The notes under the pieces: generated by a model | The model's input: only the letters and a program-made list of their open reading frames with translations | Databases searched by the model: none | What the model was told of the DNA's origin: nothing | Assembly (NCBI GenBank): GCA_964490835.1 | Contig: CAZBEA010000007.1 | Coordinates: 1-29,275, forward strand | Reading direction: 5' to 3' | Length of the DNA stretch: 29,275 nucleotides | Source: CAZBEA01 sp964490835 | GTDB lineage: Bacteria > Patescibacteriota > Microgenomatia > Levybacterales > GWA1-39-11 | Part shown: positions 1 through 6,761 of the stretch, in pieces | Numbering within the stretch: position 1 is the stretch's first letter | Layout of the letters: each line of letters begins with the position of its first letter | Made by a program: the position numbers and the translations under genes

Positions 1-2
1 TT

Positions 3-170
3 TTCGCAACACACGGAGTTTTTGCAAAGAGTGCCGGAGCAATTCTGAATGATCCATCAATCAAATCGATACATATTACCGACTCTGTTCTTTTCGAAAA
101 AAAAGAATTCAATAATGTTAAAATTCTTCCCGTCCACGATCTCGTGGTTTCACACGTGCTAACCCCCTAA
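3..170 (+). CDS. prs: Ribose-phosphate pyrophosphokinase, C-terminal fragment
   Basis: This is the last 55 codons of a gene cut by the left window edge, ending in TAA. The translated piece starts FATHGVFAKSAG, which is the ATHG segment of the C-terminal phosphoribosyltransferase-fold domain of PRPP synthetase. It is followed by a strand of the type SIKSIHITDSVLF (family form: elvvTDTi) and a closing KILPVHDLVVSH that matches the family's terminal helix. The enzyme makes PRPP from ribose 5-phosphate and ATP for nucleotide and histidine or tryptophan synthesis. Catalytic parts lie outside the window, so activity cannot be judged. No clear hairpin terminator follows the stop. Confidence 0.8.
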   Translation, partial: FATHGVFAKSAGAILNDPSIKSIHITDSVLFEKKEFNNVKILPVHDLVVSHVLTP

Positions 171-202
171 GCTCAGTCGTTTTTAATTGCATTTTGTTAA
201 TT

Positions 203-224
203 GTTATCTTCCTGTTATCTACCT
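203..224 (+). repeat. Two tandem 11-bp repeats upstream of the acidic trio
   Basis: GTTATCTTCCT is followed directly by GTTATCTACCT, a 10 of 11 match, and then by ATC. The 11-bp period is about one helical turn, which would put both copies on the same DNA face. The copies lie 56-77 bp before the start at 280. A weak promoter-like pair (TTGTTA at 201-206, TATCAA at 224-229, 17-bp spacing) overlaps them, so they could be an operator. This is an inference from spacing only; two short copies can arise by chance. Confidence 0.35.
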
Positions 225-279
225 ATCAAGTTCGTATACCTTTTGAAGAGTATTATGCATCTAGAAAGGATAAAAGAAT

Positions 280-504
280 ATGAGCGAAACAAAAATTGAC
301 ACAAAAGAAATAATCGAAGACGTACAAGCGGAAGTCGATATGCAACTCTCAAATATCCAAATAGAAGTAACAGAAGCCGAGGAAGATGTAAAAGAACTCG
401 AGCTTGAACTGATGGAAGCAGAACTTGCAGCAGAAGAACGCGAAGAAGCAGAGACAAAAGCGAAAGAATTAGGCGGAGAAATAAAAGAAGTGACGAGAGG
501 ATAA
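280..504 (+). CDS. Small acidic coiled-coil protein, unknown function
   Basis: This 74-residue protein is not recognised. It holds about 25 Asp/Glu against 8 Lys/Arg, giving a net charge near -17. From residue 10 to 70 it reads as one continuous amphipathic helix with regularly spaced Leu, Val and Ile, so a coiled coil is likely. There is no signal peptide and no cysteine. The ATG at 280 has a good Shine-Dalgarno site (AAAGGA at 265-270, 9 nt spacing). It is first of three closely spaced same-strand genes (280, 522, 860) that end in one terminator, so it probably works with the next two products. It could be a scaffold, an acidic chaperone-like partner or a structural subunit; the sequence does not decide between these. 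Confidence 0.7.
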   Translation: MSETKIDTKEIIEDVQAEVDMQLSNIQIEVTEAEEDVKELELELMEAELAAEEREEAETKAKELGGEIKEVTRG

Positions 505-521
505 CGATGAAAGGAGATAGC

Positions 522-857
522 ATGACAAAACAAGAACAAAAAATAATTAGAAATATTCAGAAAGATACGCTTTTCTGGATTGTCAGAGGATTACGTGCCA
601 AAAGAACGAGTCAAGATTATGTAAAAGAACTTGCTGCGGTGACTTTGGCGGCAACAAAAAAAACAACTGTTGCCGAATGTCTTAATACGCTTTTTGAAGC
701 ATCTGAAAAATTTTGGGAGGCAAACAACGTATTTGTAAAAAATGCGCGTGAATACTATCTGTTAGTTGATCAGGGGAAATTGATAAAAGGAAGGGCGAAG
801 CTGAGCGAAAAAGACATTGACGGAGCAGTATTTATTTTGAAAGGAGGTGAGAATTAA
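522..857 (+). CDS. 111-residue helical protein of unknown function
   Basis: This protein is not recognised. It is mostly helical and fairly neutral, with a Lys/Arg-rich start (residues 1-35), a central helix that contains FEASEKFWEANNVFVKNARE, and a C-terminal GAVFILKGGEN. The ATG at 522 is preferred because AAAGGAG (510-516) lies about 6 nt upstream. An in-frame ATG at 507 would add five residues and has only a weaker GAGAGGA upstream. The stop is followed two bases later by the ATG of the next gene, whose Shine-Dalgarno site lies inside this gene's last codons, so translation is probably coupled. Its balanced charge suits a partner for the two very acidic neighbours, but that is inference. 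Confidence 0.7.
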   Translation: MTKQEQKIIRNIQKDTLFWIVRGLRAKRTSQDYVKELAAVTLAATKKTTVAECLNTLFEASEKFWEANNVFVKNAREYYLLVDQGKLIKGRAKLSEKDIDGAVFILKGGEN

Positions 858-859
858 GT

Positions 860-1762
860 ATGGAAGCAGGAAGCGGAGCACCGGCAGGTGCATCAGGCGA
901 TGTAGGACAAGTCTCGGCAACATTCGAAGCAGGATTCGAGCAGGGCGGAGCAGAAGTGTCAAGCGATACATCATTTGGTCAGAGTGAAGAATTTTACGGA
1001 GACAACATTGACATGTCTGATTCTCACTCAGAACAGACCGGCGAGGTGGACTTAGTAGAGGGAGAGATTGTAAATTTTGGATCTGGTGAATACGAGCCGA
1101 AAACTTCAGACGGGGAAAATCGCGAATCTGAAAATGTAGAAGAAGTAAGTCGCGAAAATGGAATTTTTCCGGAACCCGATACTAAAGTCGTGGAGCCCGA
1201 TCCACAAATGAATCCTGACGAATCGATAGAGATTGCCAAAAAAGACGGATTCGAGCAGGCTCTTGAATACTACGCACATTTCCCAAGCGATAAAGCCGAT
1301 GAGGTACAGGTAGATCGGGAGGATCGAGTGTCCCAGGATACCGAATTCGAGGAAATTGAGGATCCGATCGATACAGAGGAGGAGACAAATCAAGAGGCTG
1401 GGGATGAGACTCAAGAGGAAACTCAAGAAGCAGAAAATCAAAAAATAGAAAGCGGAGTATCGCAAGAGGATTTGATGCAAAACCCTGAAGTAAGAAATAT
1501 GCTGGAGCTGATGAAAAATCACAGCGAAATGTTTAAGATGCTTATTGAAAGACTTGAAAAACAGCAACAAATAACAGGGGAAATGCTTATGATGATGGCA
1601 ACACTCTTGAAAGAAGTACTTGAGAACAAAAAAGACAAAGACGACGATGAGAAAAGTATGTTCGACGCATTGGTCAGTTTTATAGGATTTTTGATGGGGA
1701 TGTTTGTTGATCCCGAAAAGGAATCGCAAAGAATGGAGAAAAGTGCCGAAAGCCACATCTAA
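860..1762 (+). CDS. Acidic low-complexity protein with C-terminal hydrophobic helix
   Basis: The family of this 300-residue protein is not recognised. Residues 1-60 are Gly/Ala/Ser-rich. Residues 60-195 are strongly acidic and probably disordered, with Glu/Gln/Thr runs such as DETQEETQEAENQ. Residues 200-260 form a Met/Leu-rich helix with coiled-coil character. Residues about 266-282 (MFDALVSFIGFLMGMFV) are hydrophobic and could be a membrane-associated or buried helix; no signal peptide is seen. It has the best Shine-Dalgarno site in the window, AAGGAGGTGA at 841-850. It is last in the trio and its stop codon overlaps a strong terminator. A structural, scaffold or envelope-associated role is possible but unproven. 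Confidence 0.7.
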   Translation: MEAGSGAPAGASGDVGQVSATFEAGFEQGGAEVSSDTSFGQSEEFYGDNIDMSDSHSEQTGEVDLVEGEIVNFGSGEYEPKTSDGENRESENVEEVSRENGIFPEPDTKVVEPDPQMNPDESIEIAKKDGFEQALEYYAHFPSDKADEVQVDREDRVSQDTEFEEIEDPIDTEEETNQEAGDETQEETQEAENQKIESGVSQEDLMQNPEVRNMLELMKNHSEMFKMLIERLEKQQQITGEMLMMMATLLKEVLENKKDKDDDEKSMFDALVSFIGFLMGMFVDPEKESQRMEKSAESHI

Positions 1763-1812
1763 AGAGTTGGGGTAGACACAAGAGCTTTAGTGTCTACCTC
1801 GACTCTTGTTTT
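1762..1812 (+). terminator. Strong intrinsic terminator after the acidic trio
   Basis: Positions 1762-1779 pair with 1790-1807 to give an 18-bp stem with only two G-T wobbles and a 10-nt loop, followed by GTTTTG. The core arms are GGTAGACAC and GTGTCTACC. The 5' arm begins at the last base of the stop codon of the preceding gene. It is by far the strongest terminator-like hairpin in the window. Confidence 0.85.
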
Positions 1813-1833
1813 GATTCCACTTTACGATATACT
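1806..1833 (+). promoter_or_regulatory. Candidate promoter for proS
   Basis: TTGTTT (1806-1811) and TATACT (1828-1833) are 16 bp apart, overlapping the 3' arm of the upstream terminator. This would give a leader of about 46 nt. A second candidate, TTCACA (1847-1852), 18 bp, TAACAT (1871-1876), ends 9 nt before the ATG and fits the short-leader pattern of other genes here. The two cannot be separated by eye. Confidence 0.4.
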
Positions 1834-1885
1834 ATTCACATGCCCGTTCACATTCATTTAGGGCACGTGTTAACATTAAAAAGAT

Positions 1886-3100
1886 ATGAAGTATTCACAA
1901 CTTTTTGGAAAGACAACAAAAACCGTATCCTCAGACGAGGCTTCAATAAACGCCCAACTTTTGATTCGTGGTGGATATGTTAGGCGCGAAGTTGCCGGAG
2001 TGTACAACATGCTTCCTCTTGGACTTCGCGTATTAAAAAAGATTTCAGATATTATACGAGAAGAAATGGACGCTACAGGCGCTCAGGAATTGGAATTGTC
2101 GAGCATCCAAAACAACGAATCGTGGAAGAAAACCAACAGGTGGGACTCTTTTGATGCGCTTTTTAAATTATCGTCACGATACGGGTATGAATACGGACTT
2201 GGTCCGACACATGAGGAGGTAATTGTTCCGCTTGTTGCTCAAATGGTTTCTTCATATAAAGATTTGCCGCTATATCTCTACCAGATCCAAACCAAATTCC
2301 GCGATGAGGCACGAGCAAAATCGGGAATTTTAAGAGGAAGGGAATTTTTAATGAAAGATCTCTATTCGTTTCATACCGATGAGGCTGACTTTGAGCGTTA
2401 TTATGAGGTTATGAAGACTTCTTACAAAAAAGTTTTTGAGCGAGTAGGGTTAGATGCTATCGAAACTGAGGCCTCAGGTGGGGCATTCTCCGAATTTTCT
2501 CATGAGTATCAGGTGATAACAGAAGCCGGGGAGGATGAAATAATTTATTGTCAGGGTGGTGATTTTTCTCAAAATACGGAAATTTGTAAGGTGAGCGAAG
2601 GCAAGGAGTGTGATTTGGGTCACGGACCACTGCAAAAAGCCAAGTCTATCGAGGTAGGAAATATTTTCCCTCTTGGTACAAAGTTCTCCGATGCATTTGA
2701 TCTCGTGTATAAAGACAATGAAGGAAACGCAAAAAAAGTAATAATGGGTTGTTATGGAATAGGTGTGAGTAGGCTCATGGGGACAATCGTTGAAGTACAT
2801 AATGATGAAAAGGGAATAGTATGGCCAAAGTCTGTAGCGCCTTTTCAGGTGCATCTGATATCAATCGGAAAAGACGATGATGCGAGAAGAATGTACGAGA
2901 TGTTAACTGAAAAGGATATTGAGGTCATCCTTGATGATAGGGATGTACGGCCGGGTGAAAAATTTGCAGACGCGGATCTTATTGGGATTCCTTTAAGGGT
3001 TGTTATCTCAGAAAAAACCGGAGATAAGGTAGAAGTAAAAAAGCGAGTTGAGGAAAGTTCCGAATTAATTGAAGCACAAAAAATTACTGAACTTATCTAG
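1886..3100 (+). CDS. proS: Prolyl-tRNA synthetase, short form without editing insert
   Basis: This class II synthetase charges tRNA-Pro. Visible are the GPTHEE substrate segment (residues 107-112), motif 2 around FRDEARAKSGILRGREF (138-154), motif 3 GCYGIGVSRLMG (288-299) and a C-terminal anticodon-binding domain (about 318-404) with LDDRDVRPGEKFADAD. Canonical bacterial enzymes are near 570 residues because an editing (INS) domain sits between motifs 2 and 3. Here only about 130 residues separate them, so INS is absent, as known for short forms such as those of alphaproteobacteria. Mischarged Ala-tRNA-Pro would need trans-editing. No Shine-Dalgarno site precedes the ATG. The stop overlaps the converging minus-strand gene by 4 nt (CTAG). 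Confidence 0.95.
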   Translation: MKYSQLFGKTTKTVSSDEASINAQLLIRGGYVRREVAGVYNMLPLGLRVLKKISDIIREEMDATGAQELELSSIQNNESWKKTNRWDSFDALFKLSSRYGYEYGLGPTHEEVIVPLVAQMVSSYKDLPLYLYQIQTKFRDEARAKSGILRGREFLMKDLYSFHTDEADFERYYEVMKTSYKKVFERVGLDAIETEASGGAFSEFSHEYQVITEAGEDEIIYCQGGDFSQNTEICKVSEGKECDLGHGPLQKAKSIEVGNIFPLGTKFSDAFDLVYKDNEGNAKKVIMGCYGIGVSRLMGTIVEVHNDEKGIVWPKSVAPFQVHLISIGKDDDARRMYEMLTEKDIEVILDDRDVRPGEKFADADLIGIPLRVVISEKTGDKVEVKKRVEESSELIEAQKITELI

Positions 3101-3708
3101 AACAGATTAAAAACCTTCGCCCAGAAGACAGAATAAACCACTAGAAAGAGCACTAATAGTCCCATGATAATTTTACTCGACAATTTATTGCCGGATGTTT
3201 GTGGTTTGGAATTTTCCTCTTTTGTCTCAGTTTTTTGAGGTTCATCTTTTTGCGGTTCGGGGTTTGACGACTTGCCTCCGGTAAAAACAAAAGGTTGATC
3301 TGAAATAGAATTGAGCGGTCGTGGCGGAAGAGACGACAAGAATGTTGCCGAGGATTCGGTCGAGGATGATTCAGTTGGACTTAAATCGGGTGCTTCGGGA
3401 GCTTTGATTTCCGGTGTCGACTGAGCGGTTGGGGCGGGTTCAATAGAAGGTTGTTGAACTGCCGGTGTCGGTTCATGAAGCGGAGTTGTGGGAGAGGGTT
3501 TTGGATCCGAATCGGAAATAAATTCTGTTTGCAGCATCGGCTTTGGTGGACTGGTATTTATAGGATTTGCGGGTTCCGGCGAAATTTTTGGAGCGGATTG
3601 CTGTGATGGCGTCGGGGGAGACGGACGAGCTGAGATTTTGGTATTCATTACTCGGTCATACACGGCTTTCAGTTCGGGTGAGAGATTTTTCTGCGACTTC
3701 TGATCCAT
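3097..3708 (-). CDS. Proline/serine-rich protein with C-terminal membrane anchor
   Basis: This 203-residue protein is of unrecognised family. Residues 1-25 are charged and helical (MDQKSQKNLSPELKAVYDRV). Residues 30-170 are low-complexity Pro/Ser/Thr/Glu, likely an extended linker. Residues about 180-203 form a single hydrophobic segment (IIMGLLVLFLVVYSVFWAKV) very near the C-terminus, so it may be tail-anchored with the N-terminal part in the cytoplasm. The ATG at 3708 is chosen because a TTGACA/TATCAT promoter ends 6 nt upstream; an in-frame TTG at 3744 is the first base of that -35 box and so cannot be the start. It converges on proS and diverges from the DHH gene. Confidence 0.65.
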   Translation of the reverse strand: MDQKSQKNLSPELKAVYDRVMNTKISARPSPPTPSQQSAPKISPEPANPINTSPPKPMLQTEFISDSDPKPSPTTPLHEPTPAVQQPSIEPAPTAQSTPEIKAPEAPDLSPTESSSTESSATFLSSLPPRPLNSISDQPFVFTGGKSSNPEPQKDEPQKTETKEENSKPQTSGNKLSSKIIMGLLVLFLVVYSVFWAKVFNLF

Positions 3709-3714
3709 ACTACT

Positions 3715-3744
3715 ATGATAAAGAGCCACCCGAGTGACTGTCAA
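3715..3744 (-). promoter_or_regulatory. Leaderless-type promoter for the proline-rich protein
   Basis: On the minus strand TTGACA (3744-3739), an 18-bp spacer, TATCAT (3720-3715), and then 6 nt to the ATG at 3708. With a typical start point the mRNA would begin at or next to the A of the start codon. Confidence 0.7.
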
Positions 3745-3749
3745 GCTTA

Positions 3750-3758
3750 TGGTACAAT
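3750..3758 (+). promoter_or_regulatory. Extended -10 promoter for the DHH gene
   Basis: TGG-TACAAT (TGn-extended -10) ends 9 nt before the ATG at 3768. No convincing -35 is seen at 16-18 bp. There is no Shine-Dalgarno site. Confidence 0.55.
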
Positions 3759-3767
3759 AATAAACCT

Positions 3768-4691
3768 ATGAGAATGATCGCAACCCACAAATCTTCGGAT
3801 CTCGACGCGATACTATCTGTGTGGCTTATTAAACGTTATATTCCCTCATGGATTGATGCGAGAGTCGTTTTTGTTCCTGCCGGGCAAAAGTACGAAGGAG
3901 AATATTCACAAGAAGGTAGGGCGATCGAAAAAATAGGTGAAGACGAGATAATTCATGTCGATACCGGAATGGGGAAGCTGGATCACCACCAAGTCGACGA
4001 TGATAATGTTTGTGCGGCCAAACTCGCCTATGATTATGTTTTGTCTATCCCCGATAACACATTGAGCCTAAACCCAACACGTCAAAAAGCTGTCGAACGG
4101 CTTGTCGAAATCGCAATTGATATTGATCATTTTCAGGAAGTATATTACCAAGATCCATCCTCGTATATTTACGATCTTTCAATCGTTGAAACCATAAACG
4201 GATTCCGAATGATGTTCCCAAAAGACGATCAGGCACTCGTCGAGTTTGTTATGAAAGTCCTTGACGCGCAGGTTCATACATTTGAAAATAGAATCTGGGC
4301 AGAGGAGGAAATTGCACAAAAGGGAATTGAGTTTGAGACAAAGTGGGGCAAGGCACTTGGCATCGAGACCTTGAATGATGAAGTTCTAAAATTGGCACAA
4401 AAAATGGGTTATGTCGTAACCGTTCGAAAAGATCCTCATCTTGCTGCTGTTCGCATCAAAGTAAGGCCGAAAAGACGTCAAAAAATTCTAGAAAAGGCCA
4501 ATTCTGATTTTGATAGTATCGATATTGACTTAACACCGGTATATGAAAAGGTGAAGGAATTGGATCCTGATGCAACGTGGTTTTTGCACGCTTCAAAGAG
4601 AATGCTTTTGAACGGTTCCTCCAAAAATCCCGAGATGAGAGGGAGTATATTAAGCCTTGATCAGGTGATAGAAGTTCTTAAGACGGTTTAG
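3768..4691 (+). CDS. DHH-type metal-dependent phosphoesterase-like protein
   Basis: This 307-residue protein has the four acidic/His signatures of the DHH superfamily: HKSSDLDA (residues 7-14; family form HxnPDgDA), HVDTG with Asp65, LDHHQ (71-75) and IDIDHF with Asp118 and Asp120. These residues bind two metal ions, usually manganese, in exopolyphosphatases, nanoRNases and MYG1-like exonucleases. The C-terminal half (about 170-307) has no recognisable DHHA1 signature such as GGGH, so the substrate is uncertain; a MYG1/UPF0160-like nuclease is the closest guess. The start at 3768 is set by the -10 box 9 nt upstream; ATG at 3774 is an alternative. Its stop lies one base from the stop of the converging GDPD gene. 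Confidence 0.6.
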   Translation: MRMIATHKSSDLDAILSVWLIKRYIPSWIDARVVFVPAGQKYEGEYSQEGRAIEKIGEDEIIHVDTGMGKLDHHQVDDDNVCAAKLAYDYVLSIPDNTLSLNPTRQKAVERLVEIAIDIDHFQEVYYQDPSSYIYDLSIVETINGFRMMFPKDDQALVEFVMKVLDAQVHTFENRIWAEEEIAQKGIEFETKWGKALGIETLNDEVLKLAQKMGYVVTVRKDPHLAAVRIKVRPKRRQKILEKANSDFDSIDIDLTPVYEKVKELDPDATWFLHASKRMLLNGSSKNPEMRGSILSLDQVIEVLKTV

Positions 4692-4692
4692 T

Positions 4693-5451
4693 CTACGCTG
4701 CATAAACTCTCTTTGAAAGGCTGCGGAAATTATCGGTCGTTATAAAATTGGCGCCGTTCATGCACGCACGCGCGACATCACCACTAAAAGTGGGATTCCA
4801 CGCAGCAATAGAAAGGCCACGACGCTTTAATTCACCCGGAATACCCCGATATTGTAATAGCGTGTGTCTAATCGAAACCCCAAACGCGCCAGGTGTAAAT
4901 TCTTGGGGTTGACCAAGGAATTTATTGAGTGCTTCCTCGGTTCCTATCGAGAAAAATATTTTTCCTGCAAATCCTGCGTGTTTGAGTTGTAGAAGAAGTT
5001 CGTGATTGTTGGAGGAAACCATTGCAGTGTCGATCTGATTGATTTTTCTGAGAAAGCTTTGGATATCAGAAAGCTGTTTGATTTCGTCTTTAAGATCCAG
5101 AAAAGGAGTATGTCCCGAATCAATGATCCTGTTGAGAATAGTTTCGGGGTTCTGATTTGCTCTAAATTTCTGTGACTGCCTGAAGAATTCATCGGGTGAA
5201 TGTGCGACAACCAACTCTCCATCTGCGAGTGTTAAATCCACTTCAATATGTGGAGCATGTGAAGCAATTGCAGACTCAAAAGTGGGTGGATTAATTGCGG
5301 CGTTGTGTGCAATCACATCGATTGCAAATTGTCCGATGTCTATATCTTTTGGCTCCGCCTCGCGCATAACAAAGGGAGATGCTGCAAAAGATGAAAGAAG
5401 GATTCCTCCTCGAAGAAATGATCTTCTCGAAAACTCCCTTCTCTCGGTCAT
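4693..5451 (-). CDS. Tat-exported glycerophosphodiester phosphodiesterase-like protein
   Basis: This 252-residue protein starts with a twin-arginine signal (SRRSFLRGG at residues 8-16, then a hydrophobic stretch and an Ala-Ser-Pro cleavage-like region near 25). The mature part follows the GDPD/PLC TIM-barrel plan: AHN at 48-50 (catalytic His49; family HRG), NPPTFESAI (family ENT..AF), IEVDLTLADGELVVAHSPD with Glu70, Asp72 and His84, and a C-terminal VARACMNGANFITTDN that matches the family ending (G.dgiiTD.p). Family members cleave glycerophosphodiesters to glycerol 3-phosphate and an alcohol. The Arg-Gly after the first His is replaced, so it is a divergent member. The ATG lies two bases after the prfA stop, so it is co-transcribed and probably coupled with prfA. 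No tat gene is in the window. Confidence 0.75.
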   Translation of the reverse strand: MTERREFSRRSFLRGGILLSSFAASPFVMREAEPKDIDIGQFAIDVIAHNAAINPPTFESAIASHAPHIEVDLTLADGELVVAHSPDEFFRQSQKFRANQNPETILNRIIDSGHTPFLDLKDEIKQLSDIQSFLRKINQIDTAMVSSNNHELLLQLKHAGFAGKIFFSIGTEEALNKFLGQPQEFTPGAFGVSIRHTLLQYRGIPGELKRRGLSIAAWNPTFSGDVARACMNGANFITTDNFRSLSKRVYAA

Positions 5452-5453
5452 AG

Positions 5454-6383
5454 TTACTCTGAGGTTTGATCTTCCGTGCTAACTTCTTCTATTGTATGTG
5501 TCTTCAGATCTTCTAACATTTTATCAATATTCCCGTCCATAATGCCTGGGAGATTGGAATATGAGATCTTAATTCTATGATCGGTTACTCGGTCTTGAGG
5601 AAAATTATACGTCCTAATTTTCTCGGATCTGTCTCCGGCGCCAACCTGAGTAGACTTGAGTTCGGCAAATTCCGCATGACGCTTTGTCACTTCTTGTTCC
5701 CATAATTTTGCACGGAGGAGTTTCATAGCAAGATCTCGGTTTTTGCCTTGCTGACGCTCTGTTTGGCATGTAACGACAATTCCGGTGGGCTTGTGTTTGA
5801 GTCTGACAGCGGTTGATACCTTGTTCACATTTTGGCCACCGTGTCCTCCGGCCCTGTAGGCTTCAAATTCAATATCATCTTCGTTGATGTGAAGATCGAT
5901 ATCTTCAAGCTCCGGCAGAATTGATACTATTGCAGTTGATGTGTGGATTCTACCTCTCTTTTCCGTTTCGGGGACGCGTTGTACACGATGAACACCTGCT
6001 TCATATTTGAATTGTTCAAACGAATTGTGTCCTGCAATTTTTACCGTATATTCATCTAAAATCTCAGTCGGAATTTTGTGCATTTCACAATAACGAAGAT
6101 ACATTCGAAGTAGTTCACCTGCCCAAATTTTGGCTTCATCACCACCGGCGGCACCTTTTGTTTCAAGAATGATATTCCTTGAATCCAGACTTGACCCTGA
6201 GACAGAACCCTTATCCTCATAGCTTTGCACGGTAGTCATGCTTTGTGCGAGCGCTTCTTTTTCAGCTTCGAGGTTTTTGAGTTCTTCGTGTGCGAGTTCT
6301 GAGAGTTCGGGATCCTGTAAAAGAATTCGCGTCTCATGTATCTTTTGATCTAATTCTTGTATTCGTTGTAATAAAAAATCCAT
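5454..6383 (-). CDS. prfA: Peptide chain release factor 1, shortened N-terminus
   Basis: This 309-residue class I release factor ends translation at UAA and UAG. The GGQ tripeptide that triggers peptidyl-tRNA hydrolysis is at 182-184, in RAGGHGGQNVNKV. The stop-codon recognition loop reads RVPETEKRGRIHTS; its tripeptide is PET at 138-140, in place of the PAT/PVT common in RF1 and unlike the SPF of RF2. GAAGGDEAKIWAGELLRMY is the conserved domain 2 start. The protein is about 50 residues shorter than typical RF1 (about 360), and the missing part is in the N-terminal helical domain. The -10 box TACACT ends 8 nt before the ATG and no Shine-Dalgarno site is present. GDPD follows in the same operon. 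Confidence 0.95.
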   Translation of the reverse strand: MDFLLQRIQELDQKIHETRILLQDPELSELAHEELKNLEAEKEALAQSMTTVQSYEDKGSVSGSSLDSRNIILETKGAAGGDEAKIWAGELLRMYLRYCEMHKIPTEILDEYTVKIAGHNSFEQFKYEAGVHRVQRVPETEKRGRIHTSTAIVSILPELEDIDLHINEDDIEFEAYRAGGHGGQNVNKVSTAVRLKHKPTGIVVTCQTERQQGKNRDLAMKLLRAKLWEQEVTKRHAEFAELKSTQVGAGDRSEKIRTYNFPQDRVTDHRIKISYSNLPGIMDGNIDKMLEDLKTHTIEEVSTEDQTSE

Positions 6384-6391
6384 ACGGGAAT

Positions 6392-6397
6392 AGTGTA
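6392..6397 (-). promoter_or_regulatory. -10 box of leaderless-type prfA promoter
   Basis: TACACT on the minus strand ends 8 nt before the prfA ATG. No good -35 hexamer is seen, so the call rests on the box and its position. Confidence 0.45.
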
Positions 6398-6422
6398 CAG
6401 TAAAACTTAAATTTGGGGTAGG

Positions 6423-6713
6423 TTACTTCCGTAATGCCTGAAGCATTTCTCGAAGTGTTTTTGGAGATGAATCGTCCTTTTTCTCTTCGTCGACTTTGAT
6501 TTTCTTAACTTGAATTAATTTCTTTCTGGCCTCAAATTTCTCAATACGTGAAGCCGTATCAACGAATTTTTGCTGTCCTGTGTAGAATGGATGACATTTA
6601 TTACAAAGTTCGACGTGAATTGATTCCTTTGTCGAACCCACAGTAAATTGGTTGCCGCAGGAACAAACAACCTGTGCATTCGGAAAGTATTGTGGATGAA
6701 TTTGCGCTTTCAT
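6423..6713 (-). CDS. rpmE: 50S ribosomal protein bL31 with C-terminal extension
   Basis: This 96-residue zinc-binding (C+) type bL31 carries CSCG near residues 18-21 and CNKCHPFYTG at 37-46; the cysteines bind zinc. KAQIHPQYFPNAQVVCSCG and FYTGQQKFVDTASRIEKF match the family closely. Typical bL31 is about 70 residues. The extra 25 or so at the C-terminus are charged and end in a predicted helix (TLREMLQALRK), which might reach further across the 30S-50S bridge. It has its own promoter 8 nt upstream and lies 39 nt before prfA on the same strand, a common bacterial neighbour. Confidence 0.95.
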   Translation of the reverse strand: MKAQIHPQYFPNAQVVCSCGNQFTVGSTKESIHVELCNKCHPFYTGQQKFVDTASRIEKFEARKKLIQVKKIKVDEEKKDDSSPKTLREMLQALRK

Positions 6714-6721
6714 GACTATCT

Positions 6722-6751
6722 ATTCTACCAAAAAAGTGTATCTGAATGCAA
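6722..6751 (-). promoter_or_regulatory. Leaderless-type promoter for rpmE
   Basis: Minus strand TTGCAT (6751-6746), an 18-bp spacer, TAGAAT (6727-6722), then 8 nt to the rpmE ATG at 6713. Confidence 0.6.
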
Positions 6752-6761
6752 TCCCCGGAAG

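Noticed and set aside
1106..1756. Long open frame on the minus strand opposite the acidic protein (about 216 codons)
   Set aside because: Its product is rich in Phe, His and Leu, as expected from the antisense of a Glu/Lys-rich gene. It has no promoter or ribosome site and no domain; the plus-strand gene has an excellent Shine-Dalgarno site.
3709..3744. TTG at 3744 as start of the proline-rich protein
   Set aside because: It coincides with a TTGACA -35 box on the minus strand; ATG at 3708 follows the -10 by 6 nt.
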